DNA of 52,853 nt from a virus: positions 1-52,853 of the IMG/VR virus record IMGVR_UViG_3300027816_000138, one strand, 5' to 3'. Both the position numbers and the translations under genes were made by a program. This document shows, in pieces, positions 28,758 through 36,975 of the stretch (position 1 is the stretch's first letter; each line of letters opens with the position of its first letter). The notes beneath the pieces are model-generated. The model did not search any database, was not told where the DNA came from, and saw nothing but the letters and a program-made list of their open reading frames with translations.

Positions 28758-29252
28758 TTATTTAGTTGGTAATTTAATTGAAACTTCTTGCTGTTTTAAG
28801 CTATTAGGATTATTGCTTTGTGATGCATTAATCTTTATTTCTGGAGTTTTTTCTACTCCTAAGTCGGAAATTTCATCTACTTTAAATGCAACTTTTTTAA
28901 TACCTTCTAGAAGTTTTAAACAATATTTTTTTAACTTATTTAAATCGTTTTTTTGGTTTACGTCTAAAGATTTATTTTTTTGTGCTTCTACTATTTTTGT
29001 AGTTCCATTAAGCAAAAAAACAAAACTTTGAGATAAGTCATCACTTACCGTTTGTAATGGATATGGATATGATATTGGATTATTAGGATGTTCTTGTTCT
29101 ATGTTTTGAGCGCCTTGATTTTGATATGGATAGTGGTATCCGTCTCTTGATGATACAGGAGCAAAATCTTTTCTAGGTGCAGAACTAGAAGCTGGATATG
29201 ATTTATTAACGTTAGTATCGTATATTTCGTTTACTAACTTATTAAAGTTCAT
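28758..29252 (-). CDS. Unknown protein, possible virion component
   Basis: 164 residues from the ATG at 29252, chosen because it overlaps the upstream stop by 4 nt (ATGA); the frame extends further upstream into that gene. Seen: MNFNKLVNEIYDTNV at the start, a Ser/Pro/Tyr/Gln-rich low-complexity section (YHYPYQNQGAQNIEQEHPNN), a conserved helix LNKLKKYCLKLLEGIKKVAF and a polar tail. Function unknown. Confidence 0.55.
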   Translation of the reverse strand: MNFNKLVNEIYDTNVNKSYPASSSAPRKDFAPVSSRDGYHYPYQNQGAQNIEQEHPNNPISYPYPLQTVSDDLSQSFVFLLNGTTKIVEAQKNKSLDVNQKNDLNKLKKYCLKLLEGIKKVAFKVDEISDLGVEKTPEIKINASQSNNPNSLKQQEVSIKLPTK

Positions 29253-29431
29253 TTTACTACGCCTACTTTTGTGAGGTTTCCACATCTAGAGCAAACCCAT
29301 CTGCATTCATTTACTACTTGTTTTGTTTGCGGATTCGTTCTTGGTGTCACTTTACCTTGAATGAAAGCACCGCAAAAAGTACAACCAATCGGTTTATTTT
29401 CCACGGTTTGATATTGTGGTGTGTTGTTCAT
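29249..29431 (-). CDS. Small zinc-ribbon protein
   Basis: 60 residues from the ATG at 29431, supported by AATAAGTA 8 nt upstream. Seen: C-T-F-C in the first third and C-R-W-V-C-S-R-C near the end, giving a CxxC...CxxC zinc ribbon. Family knowledge: such small ribbons bind nucleic acid or proteins; no specific role assigned. Coupled by a 4-nt overlap to the next leftward gene. Confidence 0.6.
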   Translation of the reverse strand: MNNTPQYQTVENKPIGCTFCGAFIQGKVTPRTNPQTKQVVNECRWVCSRCGNLTKVGVVK

Positions 29432-29439
29432 AATATAAT

Positions 29440-29447
29440 TACTTATT
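29440..29447 (-). promoter_or_regulatory. Late-promoter-like octamer AATAAGTA (minus strand)
   Basis: 8 nt before the leftward ATG at 29431, overlapping the phoH stop. Confidence 0.35.
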
Positions 29448-30267
29448 TGTGATCCCCCGGTTTCCAAGAATCTTTTTTAAATTCTTCTATTTTTGGAACA
29501 TTTAATTCTTTGAATTTATGTGTTATAAACCTACAAAGTTCTGATCTTACGATATCAGCTTCTGTTAATTCCATACAAATGATTCCGTTTTCTCTAGATT
29601 CTTCATTATTAAATAAGTCATACACTTTACTGAATCCTGATTTTCCTTGTGGTAAATCGCTTTGTTCTGGATCACCACATAAAAATACTTTTGAAAATTC
29701 ACCAATTCTACTCATAATTGTTTGTAATTCTTTGGTAGAAAAATTTTGAACTTCATCCGCACAAACAAACTTTGCAGAAAAATGTAATCCTCTTGCAAAA
29801 TTTATCGGACAAATTGTAAGTCTATTATCTTTTTGTAATCTATCTATATTGGGTTTACTTAAAAGCTCAGAAAATTTATCATGAAATGGTGTCAAATACA
29901 CATTAAACTTCTCCATGATATCGCCCGGCAAAAATCCTAATTTTGAATCGGATGATTCTACAGCAGATCTTACCAAGACTAAATCTGAAACTCTTCTCTT
30001 GTTTAAAAGAGTTAAACCACAATACATCGATAAAATAGTTTTTGACGTACCAGCTGGTCCCTTTAATAATAAAACTTTTGTTTTTTTATCTAAAAAATTT
30101 GAAATTATCTCTTTTTGTTTTTCTGTCCAAGGTAATTCTTTAATAGATAACTCGAAATTTATTTTTTCACTTTGAAAGACATATGGTGAATTATCTTTTT
30201 CAATTTCGTTTGAGTTAATCGATAGCTCTTGCGAACTATCTTTCCTACGATTTTTTTTGTTTTTCAT
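29443..30267 (-). CDS. phoH: PhoH-like P-loop ATPase
   Basis: 274 residues. Seen: a charged N-terminal extension (~45 residues), LPWTEKQKEII, Walker A LKGPAGTSKT, VRSAVESSDSKLGFLPGD, Walker B FVCADEVQNF and FLCGDPEQSDLP. Family knowledge: PhoH proteins are ATPases related to superfamily 1 helicases and are very common in marine phages; suggested roles include RNA metabolism, but the function in phages is unproven. The leader-bearing gene at 30292 lies just upstream. Confidence 0.93.
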   Translation of the reverse strand: MKNKKNRRKDSSQELSINSNEIEKDNSPYVFQSEKINFELSIKELPWTEKQKEIISNFLDKKTKVLLLKGPAGTSKTILSMYCGLTLLNKRRVSDLVLVRSAVESSDSKLGFLPGDIMEKFNVYLTPFHDKFSELLSKPNIDRLQKDNRLTICPINFARGLHFSAKFVCADEVQNFSTKELQTIMSRIGEFSKVFLCGDPEQSDLPQGKSGFSKVYDLFNNEESRENGIICMELTEADIVRSELCRFITHKFKELNVPKIEEFKKDSWKPGDHK

Positions 30268-30291
30268 TAAATTTTTTAAATGTAAAAAATA

Positions 30292-30729
30292 TTAAGCCTT
30301 TGGTCCCTGTGAAGTATATGATGTTGGGGATGTTGGAGTATTAGGTTTAGGAGATGCTTGTTGTTGTTGTGCTATATTTTTTTCAGCTTCTGGTTCTTGA
30401 TTATTTTGGGTGTTTTGTAATTCTAAATCTTTTAGATCCATTCCATTTTTATTTAGTTCCTGTTTAAATATTTCTAAATTTGTAGGACTCTTTTTAAGAT
30501 TTAAAATAAAATTATCGAAACTATCTGGAGATTTTAAATCCACAGGATTTACATCTTTATTGAATTGTGGTAATAGTTTTGTCAAAACGTCTGCGACCTT
30601 TTTAAGATCTGCGTTTGGCGCTACATTTAATGTTTTAAAAACATTTGGGTTTATATTTACAGCAGAAGATGTAGATGATCCAATTTGTTCTGAAATGTAG
30701 TTTTCTATTACAGTATCGAATTTTTTCAT
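30292..30729 (-). CDS. Putative internal virion protein with leader-like start
   Basis: 145 residues. Seen: MKKFDTVIENYISE-Q, a start close to T4's MKTYQEFIAE-A, followed by a folded part (DLKKVADVLTKLLPQFNKDV) and a Gln/Pro/Thr/Ser-rich low-complexity C-terminus (AQQQQASPKPNTPTSPTSYT). No domain recognised. The start and low-complexity tail suit an internal or scaffold-type virion protein, an inference. Confidence 0.6.
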   Translation of the reverse strand: MKKFDTVIENYISEQIGSSTSSAVNINPNVFKTLNVAPNADLKKVADVLTKLLPQFNKDVNPVDLKSPDSFDNFILNLKKSPTNLEIFKQELNKNGMDLKDLELQNTQNNQEPEAEKNIAQQQQASPKPNTPTSPTSYTSQGPKA

Positions 30730-30751
30730 TGTAAAAATAACTTACCAGAAA

Positions 30752-31036
30752 TTACCAATCTTTGCAAGCTTGATATTTTGCGGTTCCGGGTTTTGCCGAT
30801 GAACATTTATGTCTAGCTCTAAATGATTTTTTTCTTTTAGTATTACCGGATTTTCCAGTCACTCTAACTCCCTTTTGACCCCAATGAACTCTCTTGTATC
30901 CTCCACCACTTGGGTTTTTAACGCATTTCATCCATTTTTTACCTTTTGCTGTTGATGTAGCTTTTTTGGTTGGTCCTGTGCATTTAGCTTCTTCCAGTAG
31001 CGAGGAAACGAGTAGATCAAATTTATTAGTGTTCAT
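30752..31036 (-). CDS. Small Lys/Arg/Cys-rich protein with leader-like start
   Basis: 94 residues. Seen: MNTNKFDLLVSSLLEE-A, then a strongly basic body with CTGPTKKATSTAKGKKW, VHWGQKGVRVTGKSGNTKRK, a conserved KKSFRARHKCSSAKPGTAKY and CKDW at the end. Family knowledge: the 'KSFRaRHkCssAkpGTakyqAckdW' segment is found in small proteins of many large phages and eukaryotic large DNA viruses, function unknown. Inferred: DNA-condensing or packaged basic protein, similar in type to those at 2518 and 2682. An exact TATAAATA precedes the ATG by 8 nt. Confidence 0.7.
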   Translation of the reverse strand: MNTNKFDLLVSSLLEEAKCTGPTKKATSTAKGKKWMKCVKNPSGGGYKRVHWGQKGVRVTGKSGNTKRKKSFRARHKCSSAKPGTAKYQACKDW

Positions 31037-31044
31037 ACATTGTA

Positions 31045-31052
31045 TATTTATA
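31045..31052 (-). promoter_or_regulatory. T4-type late promoter octamer TATAAATA (minus strand)
   Basis: Exact match, 8 nt before the leftward ATG at 31036, in the divergent gap before the tail sheath gene. Confidence 0.6.
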
Positions 31053-31096
31053 TTTAGTTTAATTTAAAACAAATTGTAAAAATGATATTTTTTAAA

Positions 31097-31104
31097 GGTA
31101 AATA
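31097..31104 (+). promoter_or_regulatory. Late-promoter-like octamer GGTAAATA
   Basis: 12 nt before the tail sheath ATG at 31117. Confidence 0.4.
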
Positions 31105-31116
31105 TTGATATACATT

Positions 31117-33831
31117 ATGGCATCAAGAACAATAGCATCACCCGGAGTACAAATAACTGAACAGGACTTATCTATTATAACAAGACCAATTGGAGCTACT
31201 GACGTTTTAATATCAGGCTTTGCCCCTCAAGGTCCAACTGAAACATTAGTTAATGTTACTGATATCAGTGAATTTGAACAAATTTATGGAACACCAACAA
31301 ATGCCGCTGAAAGATATTTGTATCATTCTGCAAAGCAAATTTTAAATACTTCTCCAGCAAACTTACTCGTTTCTAGATTACCATATGGTTCTGGAATGGG
31401 AGAAGGATATACTAATTCATATAGTGCATTAGTATATGGAATTTCTGGTGTTTTTGAAGAAATAATTGAAACTAGATCTTATCCATTAAATAACATCATT
31501 ACTGTAGATGGCGTAAACGAGTCTGAGTTATTATCAAATCTAGCTGCATTAGGTTCTCCATATTCTTTATATGCTACAACTACTGCCGCTCAAAATTTAC
31601 CAAAATATAAATCAACAAATCCAATTGTTGATACCTTTGTTGATCAAGTAGTATATCCAACTCTTAGTACATTGAGAGTAGCTGGTGCAACTGTAGATGA
31701 TGTAGTTTCAAATACATTTGCGTTAACCGCATCTGCTCCATTTTCAAGTTATCCGCAATTAACTTCTTTATTTAATTTGTATGCATCTGATATATTCCCA
31801 GTAACTCAAAACCAATGGGTTGCTACTGAAGTATTAAATGATGGTGTAGAATGGTGGAGAACATTAACTGTTAAAACTACTGCTACTCAACAAGTAGTAA
31901 CAAATTATGTTATTTCTGTAAGTACATATAATGAAAACATTAATACCTCAACAGTAATAAATCCTGTTACGAGTTTAACCGACGCTAACAGCTATTTACT
32001 TCTTCCTCCAATTTCTATATTATTAACTGATGATCAATATAATCAAATTGCATCAAATAGTATTGATTGGCAGAATTTAATATCTACAAATTCAAATACT
32101 TTATCTTCATTTTCTTCATTAGGTAAAGCTGGCTTAATCGTTTTAAACGATTCAAAAACAAGCATAAACAATCTTTTTGAAGGTTACTATGTTGGCATAG
32201 CAGACAATAGAAACGTAAACCCAGCTACAGATTATGATTCTATAACTGCGATAAATACCACTCAAACTTTATCTTCAATTGGTGGTTCTATTGGAATTCA
32301 GCCATTTGCTAAAATTCCAGAATCAAGATTGAATTTTAAATTAACTCAAGAGTATACTGGATTCGCTGGAGATTGTATATCCGAATCATTGGAGGCATAT
32401 CCTACTGGCTATGACTTTGCCACATCATCATTTGATGATAGCTTAATTTTAGTTCTCTTTAAATTAAACACATCTATCTACAATAGAGATACCGTTGTAC
32501 TTGATTATAGAGTAGCTGAAGGATATTCCGGTTCTTTATATTCAAAGAGAACACAAAACAATCCTACTTTTGGAACTCCAAATACATTCTTCTTAGATAA
32601 CGTAGTAGAAAAAAGATCTAATAACATTAAAGTTGTAACAAATCCATATATTTCAACTTATGGAAAATGGGTTTCTGATAATGGACAACCAGCTAAAAAA
32701 GTTAGAGTTTCTGATAAAGCCAAAGCTGCATATCCAGTTGGTGTATATGTTTCCGAAAATGATTTTGAAAATACTGATTTAGGAAACGTTCCATCAAAAT
32801 TACAAAGAGTATTAAATACAATTCAAAACGACGAAACATTAAATATCGATGTAGTAGCCGAATGTGGATTAGGAACTATTTGGGCTGGTGCAAAAGCTAG
32901 AAAATTAGCTGATGGATTATCTGAATATATTTTCGATGAAAATTATTCTGTTGATATATCAGAATTAAAAGATACCTCTGGAGCTATCGTAACAGGTATA
33001 AACGCCGACTACCAAGCTCTTGCTAATAAATTCTTAACTTTTGTTTCTGATAGAAAAGATCACGTTTTCATAGCAGACCCATTAAGATACATTTTTGTTT
33101 CTGGAAAAAATTATAAAACAACAGCTAGAAAAAATTATGTATTCTCTAATGATGTTTATTGGCCAATGAAAAATCAATTTGCTGCTTTCCAATCCAGCTA
33201 TTCATGCGTATATGGAAACTGGTTGAGAGTTGCTGATGATTTTTCAGATCAATTCGTTTGGGTTCCATCTTCAGCATTTGCCGCTGGTGTATTTGCAACA
33301 ACTTCACAAGTTGCTTTCCCATGGGCCGCTCCTGCTGGTTTAAATAGAGGAAATCTATTAAATGTTATAGATTTAGGTATAACACCAAATCAAAAACAAT
33401 CAGATTTATTATATAAAATAAACATAAACCCAATTTCATTCTTTGGAAATGATGGATATGCTATATTCGGTCAAAAGACTTTATATCGCAAACCTTCCGC
33501 ATTCGATAGAATTAACGTTCGTAGATTGTTCTTAACTTTAGAAAAAGAAACTAAACAGTTATTAAAATACTACGTCTTCGAACCAAACACATTCACAACA
33601 AGACAGAGATTAATTGGTTCATTACAACCAACATTTGATAAAGCTAAATTAAATGACGGTTTATATGAATATCAAATTATCTGTGATGAAAGAAATAACA
33701 CTCCAGATGTTATTGATAATAATGAAATGAAAATATCAATATACATCAAACCAGTAAGAACAGCTGAGTTCATATTGGCGGACTTCATCGCAACAAGAAC
33801 TGGAGTTTCTTTCTCTGAATTGATAGGATAA
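31117..33831 (+). CDS. Tail sheath protein (T4 gp18-like)
   Basis: 904 residues from the ATG at 31117 (MASRTIASPGVQITEQDLSI); T4 gp18 has 659, so this copy carries about 250 extra residues, mostly in the middle (roughly 110-420), where the sequence is Ser/Thr/Asn-rich as in surface-exposed inserts. Seen: the conserved N-terminus with 'SPGVQITEQD' and 'GFAPQGPTETLVNVTDISEF', and the C-terminal LFLTLEKETKQLLKYYVFEP followed by a final beta region with YIKPVRTAEFI. Function from the family: forms the contractile sheath around the tube. Tube gene follows at 33848. Confidence 0.95.
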   Translation: MASRTIASPGVQITEQDLSIITRPIGATDVLISGFAPQGPTETLVNVTDISEFEQIYGTPTNAAERYLYHSAKQILNTSPANLLVSRLPYGSGMGEGYTNSYSALVYGISGVFEEIIETRSYPLNNIITVDGVNESELLSNLAALGSPYSLYATTTAAQNLPKYKSTNPIVDTFVDQVVYPTLSTLRVAGATVDDVVSNTFALTASAPFSSYPQLTSLFNLYASDIFPVTQNQWVATEVLNDGVEWWRTLTVKTTATQQVVTNYVISVSTYNENINTSTVINPVTSLTDANSYLLLPPISILLTDDQYNQIASNSIDWQNLISTNSNTLSSFSSLGKAGLIVLNDSKTSINNLFEGYYVGIADNRNVNPATDYDSITAINTTQTLSSIGGSIGIQPFAKIPESRLNFKLTQEYTGFAGDCISESLEAYPTGYDFATSSFDDSLILVLFKLNTSIYNRDTVVLDYRVAEGYSGSLYSKRTQNNPTFGTPNTFFLDNVVEKRSNNIKVVTNPYISTYGKWVSDNGQPAKKVRVSDKAKAAYPVGVYVSENDFENTDLGNVPSKLQRVLNTIQNDETLNIDVVAECGLGTIWAGAKARKLADGLSEYIFDENYSVDISELKDTSGAIVTGINADYQALANKFLTFVSDRKDHVFIADPLRYIFVSGKNYKTTARKNYVFSNDVYWPMKNQFAAFQSSYSCVYGNWLRVADDFSDQFVWVPSSAFAAGVFATTSQVAFPWAAPAGLNRGNLLNVIDLGITPNQKQSDLLYKININPISFFGNDGYAIFGQKTLYRKPSAFDRINVRRLFLTLEKETKQLLKYYVFEPNTFTTRQRLIGSLQPTFDKAKLNDGLYEYQIICDERNNTPDVIDNNEMKISIYIKPVRTAEFILADFIATRTGVSFSELIG

Positions 33832-33833
33832 AG

Positions 33834-33841
33834 GATAAATA
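33834..33841 (+). promoter_or_regulatory. Late-promoter-like octamer GATAAATA
   Basis: 6 nt before the tail tube ATG at 33848. Confidence 0.5.
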
Positions 33842-33847
33842 ATATAT

Positions 33848-34387
33848 ATGGCTGGATTACTCGACACCACTGGAATTGAAAACTTCTACAACGCGGCATC
33901 AATAAACGATTTTGCTAGACAAAATCTTTTTAGAGTTGTCGCATTAGGCGGAACACGTTTTACCGTTAATGAGTTGATGTATGTAACTACAACAACTCTT
34001 CCCGGCAGAGCTATTAACAATATTCAAGTACCATTTATGGGCTTGCAATTTAATGTCCCCGGAACCGCTAATTACCCAAATTCAAATGCTTGGAATCTAA
34101 CATTTAGAGTTCCACAAAGTCTTTCTGTTAGAAGAAAGTTTGAAGATTGGACTAAATTAGTATTTGATGATGCTACTAGCACTGGTGCTTATAACATCCC
34201 AAGTAAAGATGTTTCCAATCAAGTTATTTTAACACTTATAAATAAAGACGGTACTCCATTAAGAACATATACATTTTTTGGAGCTTACTGCGTAAGTTTA
34301 GGTGAGTTAACTTTGGATGTAACAACAGCTGGTGATATTTTAAATCAACAAGCTACTTTAGCATATCAATATTGGAGACTTACCTAA
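33848..34387 (+). CDS. Tail tube protein (T4 gp19-like)
   Basis: 179 residues, like T4 gp19 (163). Seen: FARQNLFRVVALGGTRFTVN, TTTLPGRAINNIQVPFMGLQ, NVPGTANYPNSNAWNLTFRV and a C-terminal beta region ending LAYQYWRLT; these are typical of the tail tube fold (P-loop-free beta sandwich shared with Hcp). Function from the family: polymerises into the inner tube through which DNA passes. Two further tube-like proteins (34409 and 43130) occur downstream. Confidence 0.93.
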   Translation: MAGLLDTTGIENFYNAASINDFARQNLFRVVALGGTRFTVNELMYVTTTTLPGRAINNIQVPFMGLQFNVPGTANYPNSNAWNLTFRVPQSLSVRRKFEDWTKLVFDDATSTGAYNIPSKDVSNQVILTLINKDGTPLRTYTFFGAYCVSLGELTLDVTTAGDILNQQATLAYQYWRLT

Positions 34388-34395
34388 TACTTTTA

Positions 34396-34403
34396 AATAA
34401 GTA
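34396..34403 (+). promoter_or_regulatory. Late-promoter-like octamer AATAAGTA
   Basis: 5 nt before the GTG start at 34409; its position helps to select that start. Confidence 0.4.
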
Positions 34404-34408
34404 TTATT

Positions 34409-35134
34409 GTGATATTCAGACCTTCAGATACATCAAGAAGTCCTTATTCTTACTACCTAGACCTTTTAGGTTCTTGGTCTACTAACGTAGCATTAGCTAG
34501 TCAGTGGTTTGTATATTTTAATTTCGATACATTAAAAAGAAACGGACTATTTAATAGCTTTGAAGTTTCGCTGAATGATTTTGAAGGTGAGAATGATTGG
34601 CAATTAAATGCTGATGTAACAAGAATGTTAGTTGATGGTAGATTACAACATTCATTTGAAAACTTAATAGGATGCGTATTTGCAAAAGAAGTTAAGCTTC
34701 CGCAAGAATCGGTAAATGCTTCTCACGAAGGATTATCTTACGGAGGTTATATGGCTCCAGCAACCGCATCAACTAGAAAACAACATGATTCTTTTTCTCT
34801 TACTTTATTGGAAACTAATGCGTCGTTTTTAGATTTAGTTATAAGACCATGGTTGATAACAGTTGGTTATAATGGTCTTGTAGCAAGACCAAAAACATCT
34901 TTTAAATATGTAAAAGCTGATTATGCTGATGTTGTTATGTTAGCAAAAGGTGGAGCATATTCAAATATGGTTATAAGAAAAATACATAGATTTTATAATG
35001 TAGCCCCAATAGCTATGGACGGAGAATCATATTCTTATGCTCCAGATGGTCTTAAATTTAGCAATGCTTCTTTCGTATATGATAGGTATTGTGTATCCGA
35101 TAAAAATACTGGAAATTTTATAGACGTCTATTAA
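34409..35134 (+). CDS. Tail-tube-fold protein, possible tube initiator or terminator
   Basis: 241 residues with a GTG start, supported by the octamer 5 nt upstream and no ATG until much later. Seen: SQWFVYFNFDTLKRNGLFN, FAKEVKLPQESVNASHEGLS, STRKQHDSFSLTLLETNASF, LDLVIRPWLITVGYNGLVAR and ASFVYDRYCV at the end. The layout of 'vklP.e..n......gg......tr...  ..sftllE...sf.d..irPWl' is that of tail tube proteins of the gp19/gp54/gp48 superfamily. A baseplate-proximal or tube-end role is inferred. Confidence 0.6.
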   Translation: MIFRPSDTSRSPYSYYLDLLGSWSTNVALASQWFVYFNFDTLKRNGLFNSFEVSLNDFEGENDWQLNADVTRMLVDGRLQHSFENLIGCVFAKEVKLPQESVNASHEGLSYGGYMAPATASTRKQHDSFSLTLLETNASFLDLVIRPWLITVGYNGLVARPKTSFKYVKADYADVVMLAKGGAYSNMVIRKIHRFYNVAPIAMDGESYSYAPDGLKFSNASFVYDRYCVSDKNTGNFIDVY

Positions 35135-35144
35135 TTAAATATAG

Positions 35145-36095
35145 ATGCATCAATATTTTAATCATAGTTTGGATTTACCATATTCAAATTCAGTTATAAA
35201 ATATAGGGAATTAACAACTCAAGAACAAATTTTATTATCTAAAATAAATTTAACGGTTCCTTATAATAACGATGGATTTTATGAATATTTTTGCGTTTTA
35301 AATGATATACTTAAAAATTGTATAAAGAATCCAGATATGTTAGATCAAATGGACATAATGGAATATGTTATGTTTGTGACAAAATTAAGAATTTTAAGTA
35401 TTGGAAATACTATAGAATTTATAATAGAAAATACAGAACAAGAAAACATAAAGAAACAGAAAATAATAATTAATTTATCTTTCTTTATAAAAGAGTTATA
35501 TAATAATTCTAAATCATTTTTAGATGAAAAAATTAGAGAAAAAAATATAAACATAAATTTTAAATGGCCGTCAGTAAAAGATATAGATATTTTTTTAAAG
35601 GCTAGTGATATAGACACTATAAGCAAAACTCTTGGGGAATTTATAAAAGATATAAAAATAGAAAACGCATCAATAAATTTTCAAAAATTTAATAATGAAC
35701 AAAAACAAGAATTGTTAGATAAACTATCTATAAGTTTAAAACAAAAAATAGAAAATAAAATATTTCAAAATTTAGAATCTTTAATGGATAAAAATTTATT
35801 AGGTATAGATTATTTTAAAAATCAAAAGTTTAGTATATACGGGTTTGGGTTTATTTCTTTTTTAAGGATGTTTTTTTCTTATGATATTAAAAATCTTTTT
35901 CAGGAAATACATTATCTATCCGATTCCGGTTTAGATTCAAATTACATATTAAATATATCTCCATCAGAAAGAAAAATTTATATTAATATAGTAAATGAAC
36001 ATAATAAAGCAAAACAATCATCAAGCTCCGGAGAATCATCTATAGGAACTTCTAAAACATTAGAGGATTTAGCTGTTGAATTCAACCAACAATAA
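35145..36095 (+). CDS. T4 gp26/gp51-like baseplate hub assembly protein
   Basis: 316 residues. Seen: IKYRELTTQEQILLSKINLT near the N-terminus, LRILSIGNTIEFII, a long Lys/Ile/Asn-rich helical centre and a C-terminal FGFISFLRMFFSYDIKNLFQ. Family knowledge: 'yReLtt.eq..lsk' followed by 'lR..siG..i' is characteristic of the T4 baseplate family (gp26, gp51) that helps assemble the hub and is not always part of the final structure. The neighbouring gene at 36113 appears to be a paralogue. Located between the tube and tape measure genes. Confidence 0.65.
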   Translation: MHQYFNHSLDLPYSNSVIKYRELTTQEQILLSKINLTVPYNNDGFYEYFCVLNDILKNCIKNPDMLDQMDIMEYVMFVTKLRILSIGNTIEFIIENTEQENIKKQKIIINLSFFIKELYNNSKSFLDEKIREKNININFKWPSVKDIDIFLKASDIDTISKTLGEFIKDIKIENASINFQKFNNEQKQELLDKLSISLKQKIENKIFQNLESLMDKNLLGIDYFKNQKFSIYGFGFISFLRMFFSYDIKNLFQEIHYLSDSGLDSNYILNISPSERKIYINIVNEHNKAKQSSSSGESSIGTSKTLEDLAVEFNQQ

Positions 36096-36103
36096 TATAA
36101 ATA
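36096..36103 (+). promoter_or_regulatory. T4-type late promoter octamer TATAAATA
   Basis: Exact match, 9 nt before the ATG at 36113. Confidence 0.6.
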
Positions 36104-36112
36104 CTTTTTATT

Positions 36113-36940
36113 ATGATAGAAGAAAATACAATAGTTGATTTTAATTCAGCGATAAATTTATTAAATTCTGCAACTGAAACATTTAAAGTTAGTATTTGGA
36201 TTCCGTCGTTAAAAACATTTCTAAATTTTAAAGAAATAGAAGGAAAACAACAAAAAATGCTTTTATCTGCTGCGATGGAAAATTCTATTTATAATACATT
36301 TTTTTCTAATTCTTTTTATGAAATCATTAAAAACAATCTTATTGAAAGTGAAGAATTTAAAAAAGAAGATTTAGATAATTTAACTATTATAGATAAAGCT
36401 TGTATAGCAATAAACTTAAGAAACAGAATATCAAATTCTTATAAGATGTTATTCGATAATAACAATAACATAACAAAAGATATAGATTTAAATGATGTGG
36501 TTGAAAAGTTTAAAACTTTTGAACTTGAAAGTGATACAGATGAAATTTCAATTTCAAACGAAAACGTATCTATAAATGTTTTGATAAAACTACCAACAAT
36601 AAAACAAGAAGTTGATTATGATAATGATATAATTAAAATCTTTAAAAAATCTTCTGATATAAAAACAGAAGAAGATGTTAAAAATATTGTAACTGAAGCG
36701 TTTATAACAGAATCTTCAAAATATATAAATAAAATTTTTGTTTCATCAAATGAAATAGATTTTTGCGGTTTAACGCTAAAACAAAAAATACAAATAACTG
36801 AAAAATTACCAAGTAAAATACTTCAAAAGATTATAGAAACCATTTCAAAATGGAAACTTAAATTGGATGACATCTTAACAGTTAAGAAAGATGAGTATAC
36901 CGGAGTAATAAAAATAGATAGTATTTTATTTTTAAACTAA
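36113..36940 (+). CDS. Second gp26/gp51-like baseplate hub assembly protein
   Basis: 275 residues. Seen: FKVSIWIPSLKTFLNFKEIE, GKQQKMLLSAAM, AINLRNRIS and a conserved-looking central segment (NVSINVLIKLPTIKQEVDYD); then SSNEIDFCGLTLKQKIQITE near the C-terminus. The 'P(S/L)xxxxxxFKEIxGxQQKxLLsaa' start is the same module as in the T4 baseplate hub-assembly family. It differs from the 35145 protein in detail, so the two are old paralogues. A pair of such genes parallels T4 gp26 and gp51; which corresponds to which is unclear. Confidence 0.6.
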   Translation: MIEENTIVDFNSAINLLNSATETFKVSIWIPSLKTFLNFKEIEGKQQKMLLSAAMENSIYNTFFSNSFYEIIKNNLIESEEFKKEDLDNLTIIDKACIAINLRNRISNSYKMLFDNNNNITKDIDLNDVVEKFKTFELESDTDEISISNENVSINVLIKLPTIKQEVDYDNDIIKIFKKSSDIKTEEDVKNIVTEAFITESSKYINKIFVSSNEIDFCGLTLKQKIQITEKLPSKILQKIIETISKWKLKLDDILTVKKDEYTGVIKIDSILFLN

Positions 36941-36961
36941 TTTATCAAATCTTTATAGCCG

Positions 36962-36969
36962 TATAAGTA
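36962..36969 (+). promoter_or_regulatory. Late-promoter-like octamer TATAAGTA
   Basis: 6 nt before the tape measure ATG at 36976. Confidence 0.55.
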
Positions 36970-36975
36970 TTATAT

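Noticed and set aside
29432-29467. N-terminal extension of the zinc-ribbon gene to 29467
   Set aside because: It runs into phoH, and the ATG at 29431 has a promoter octamer at the standard distance.
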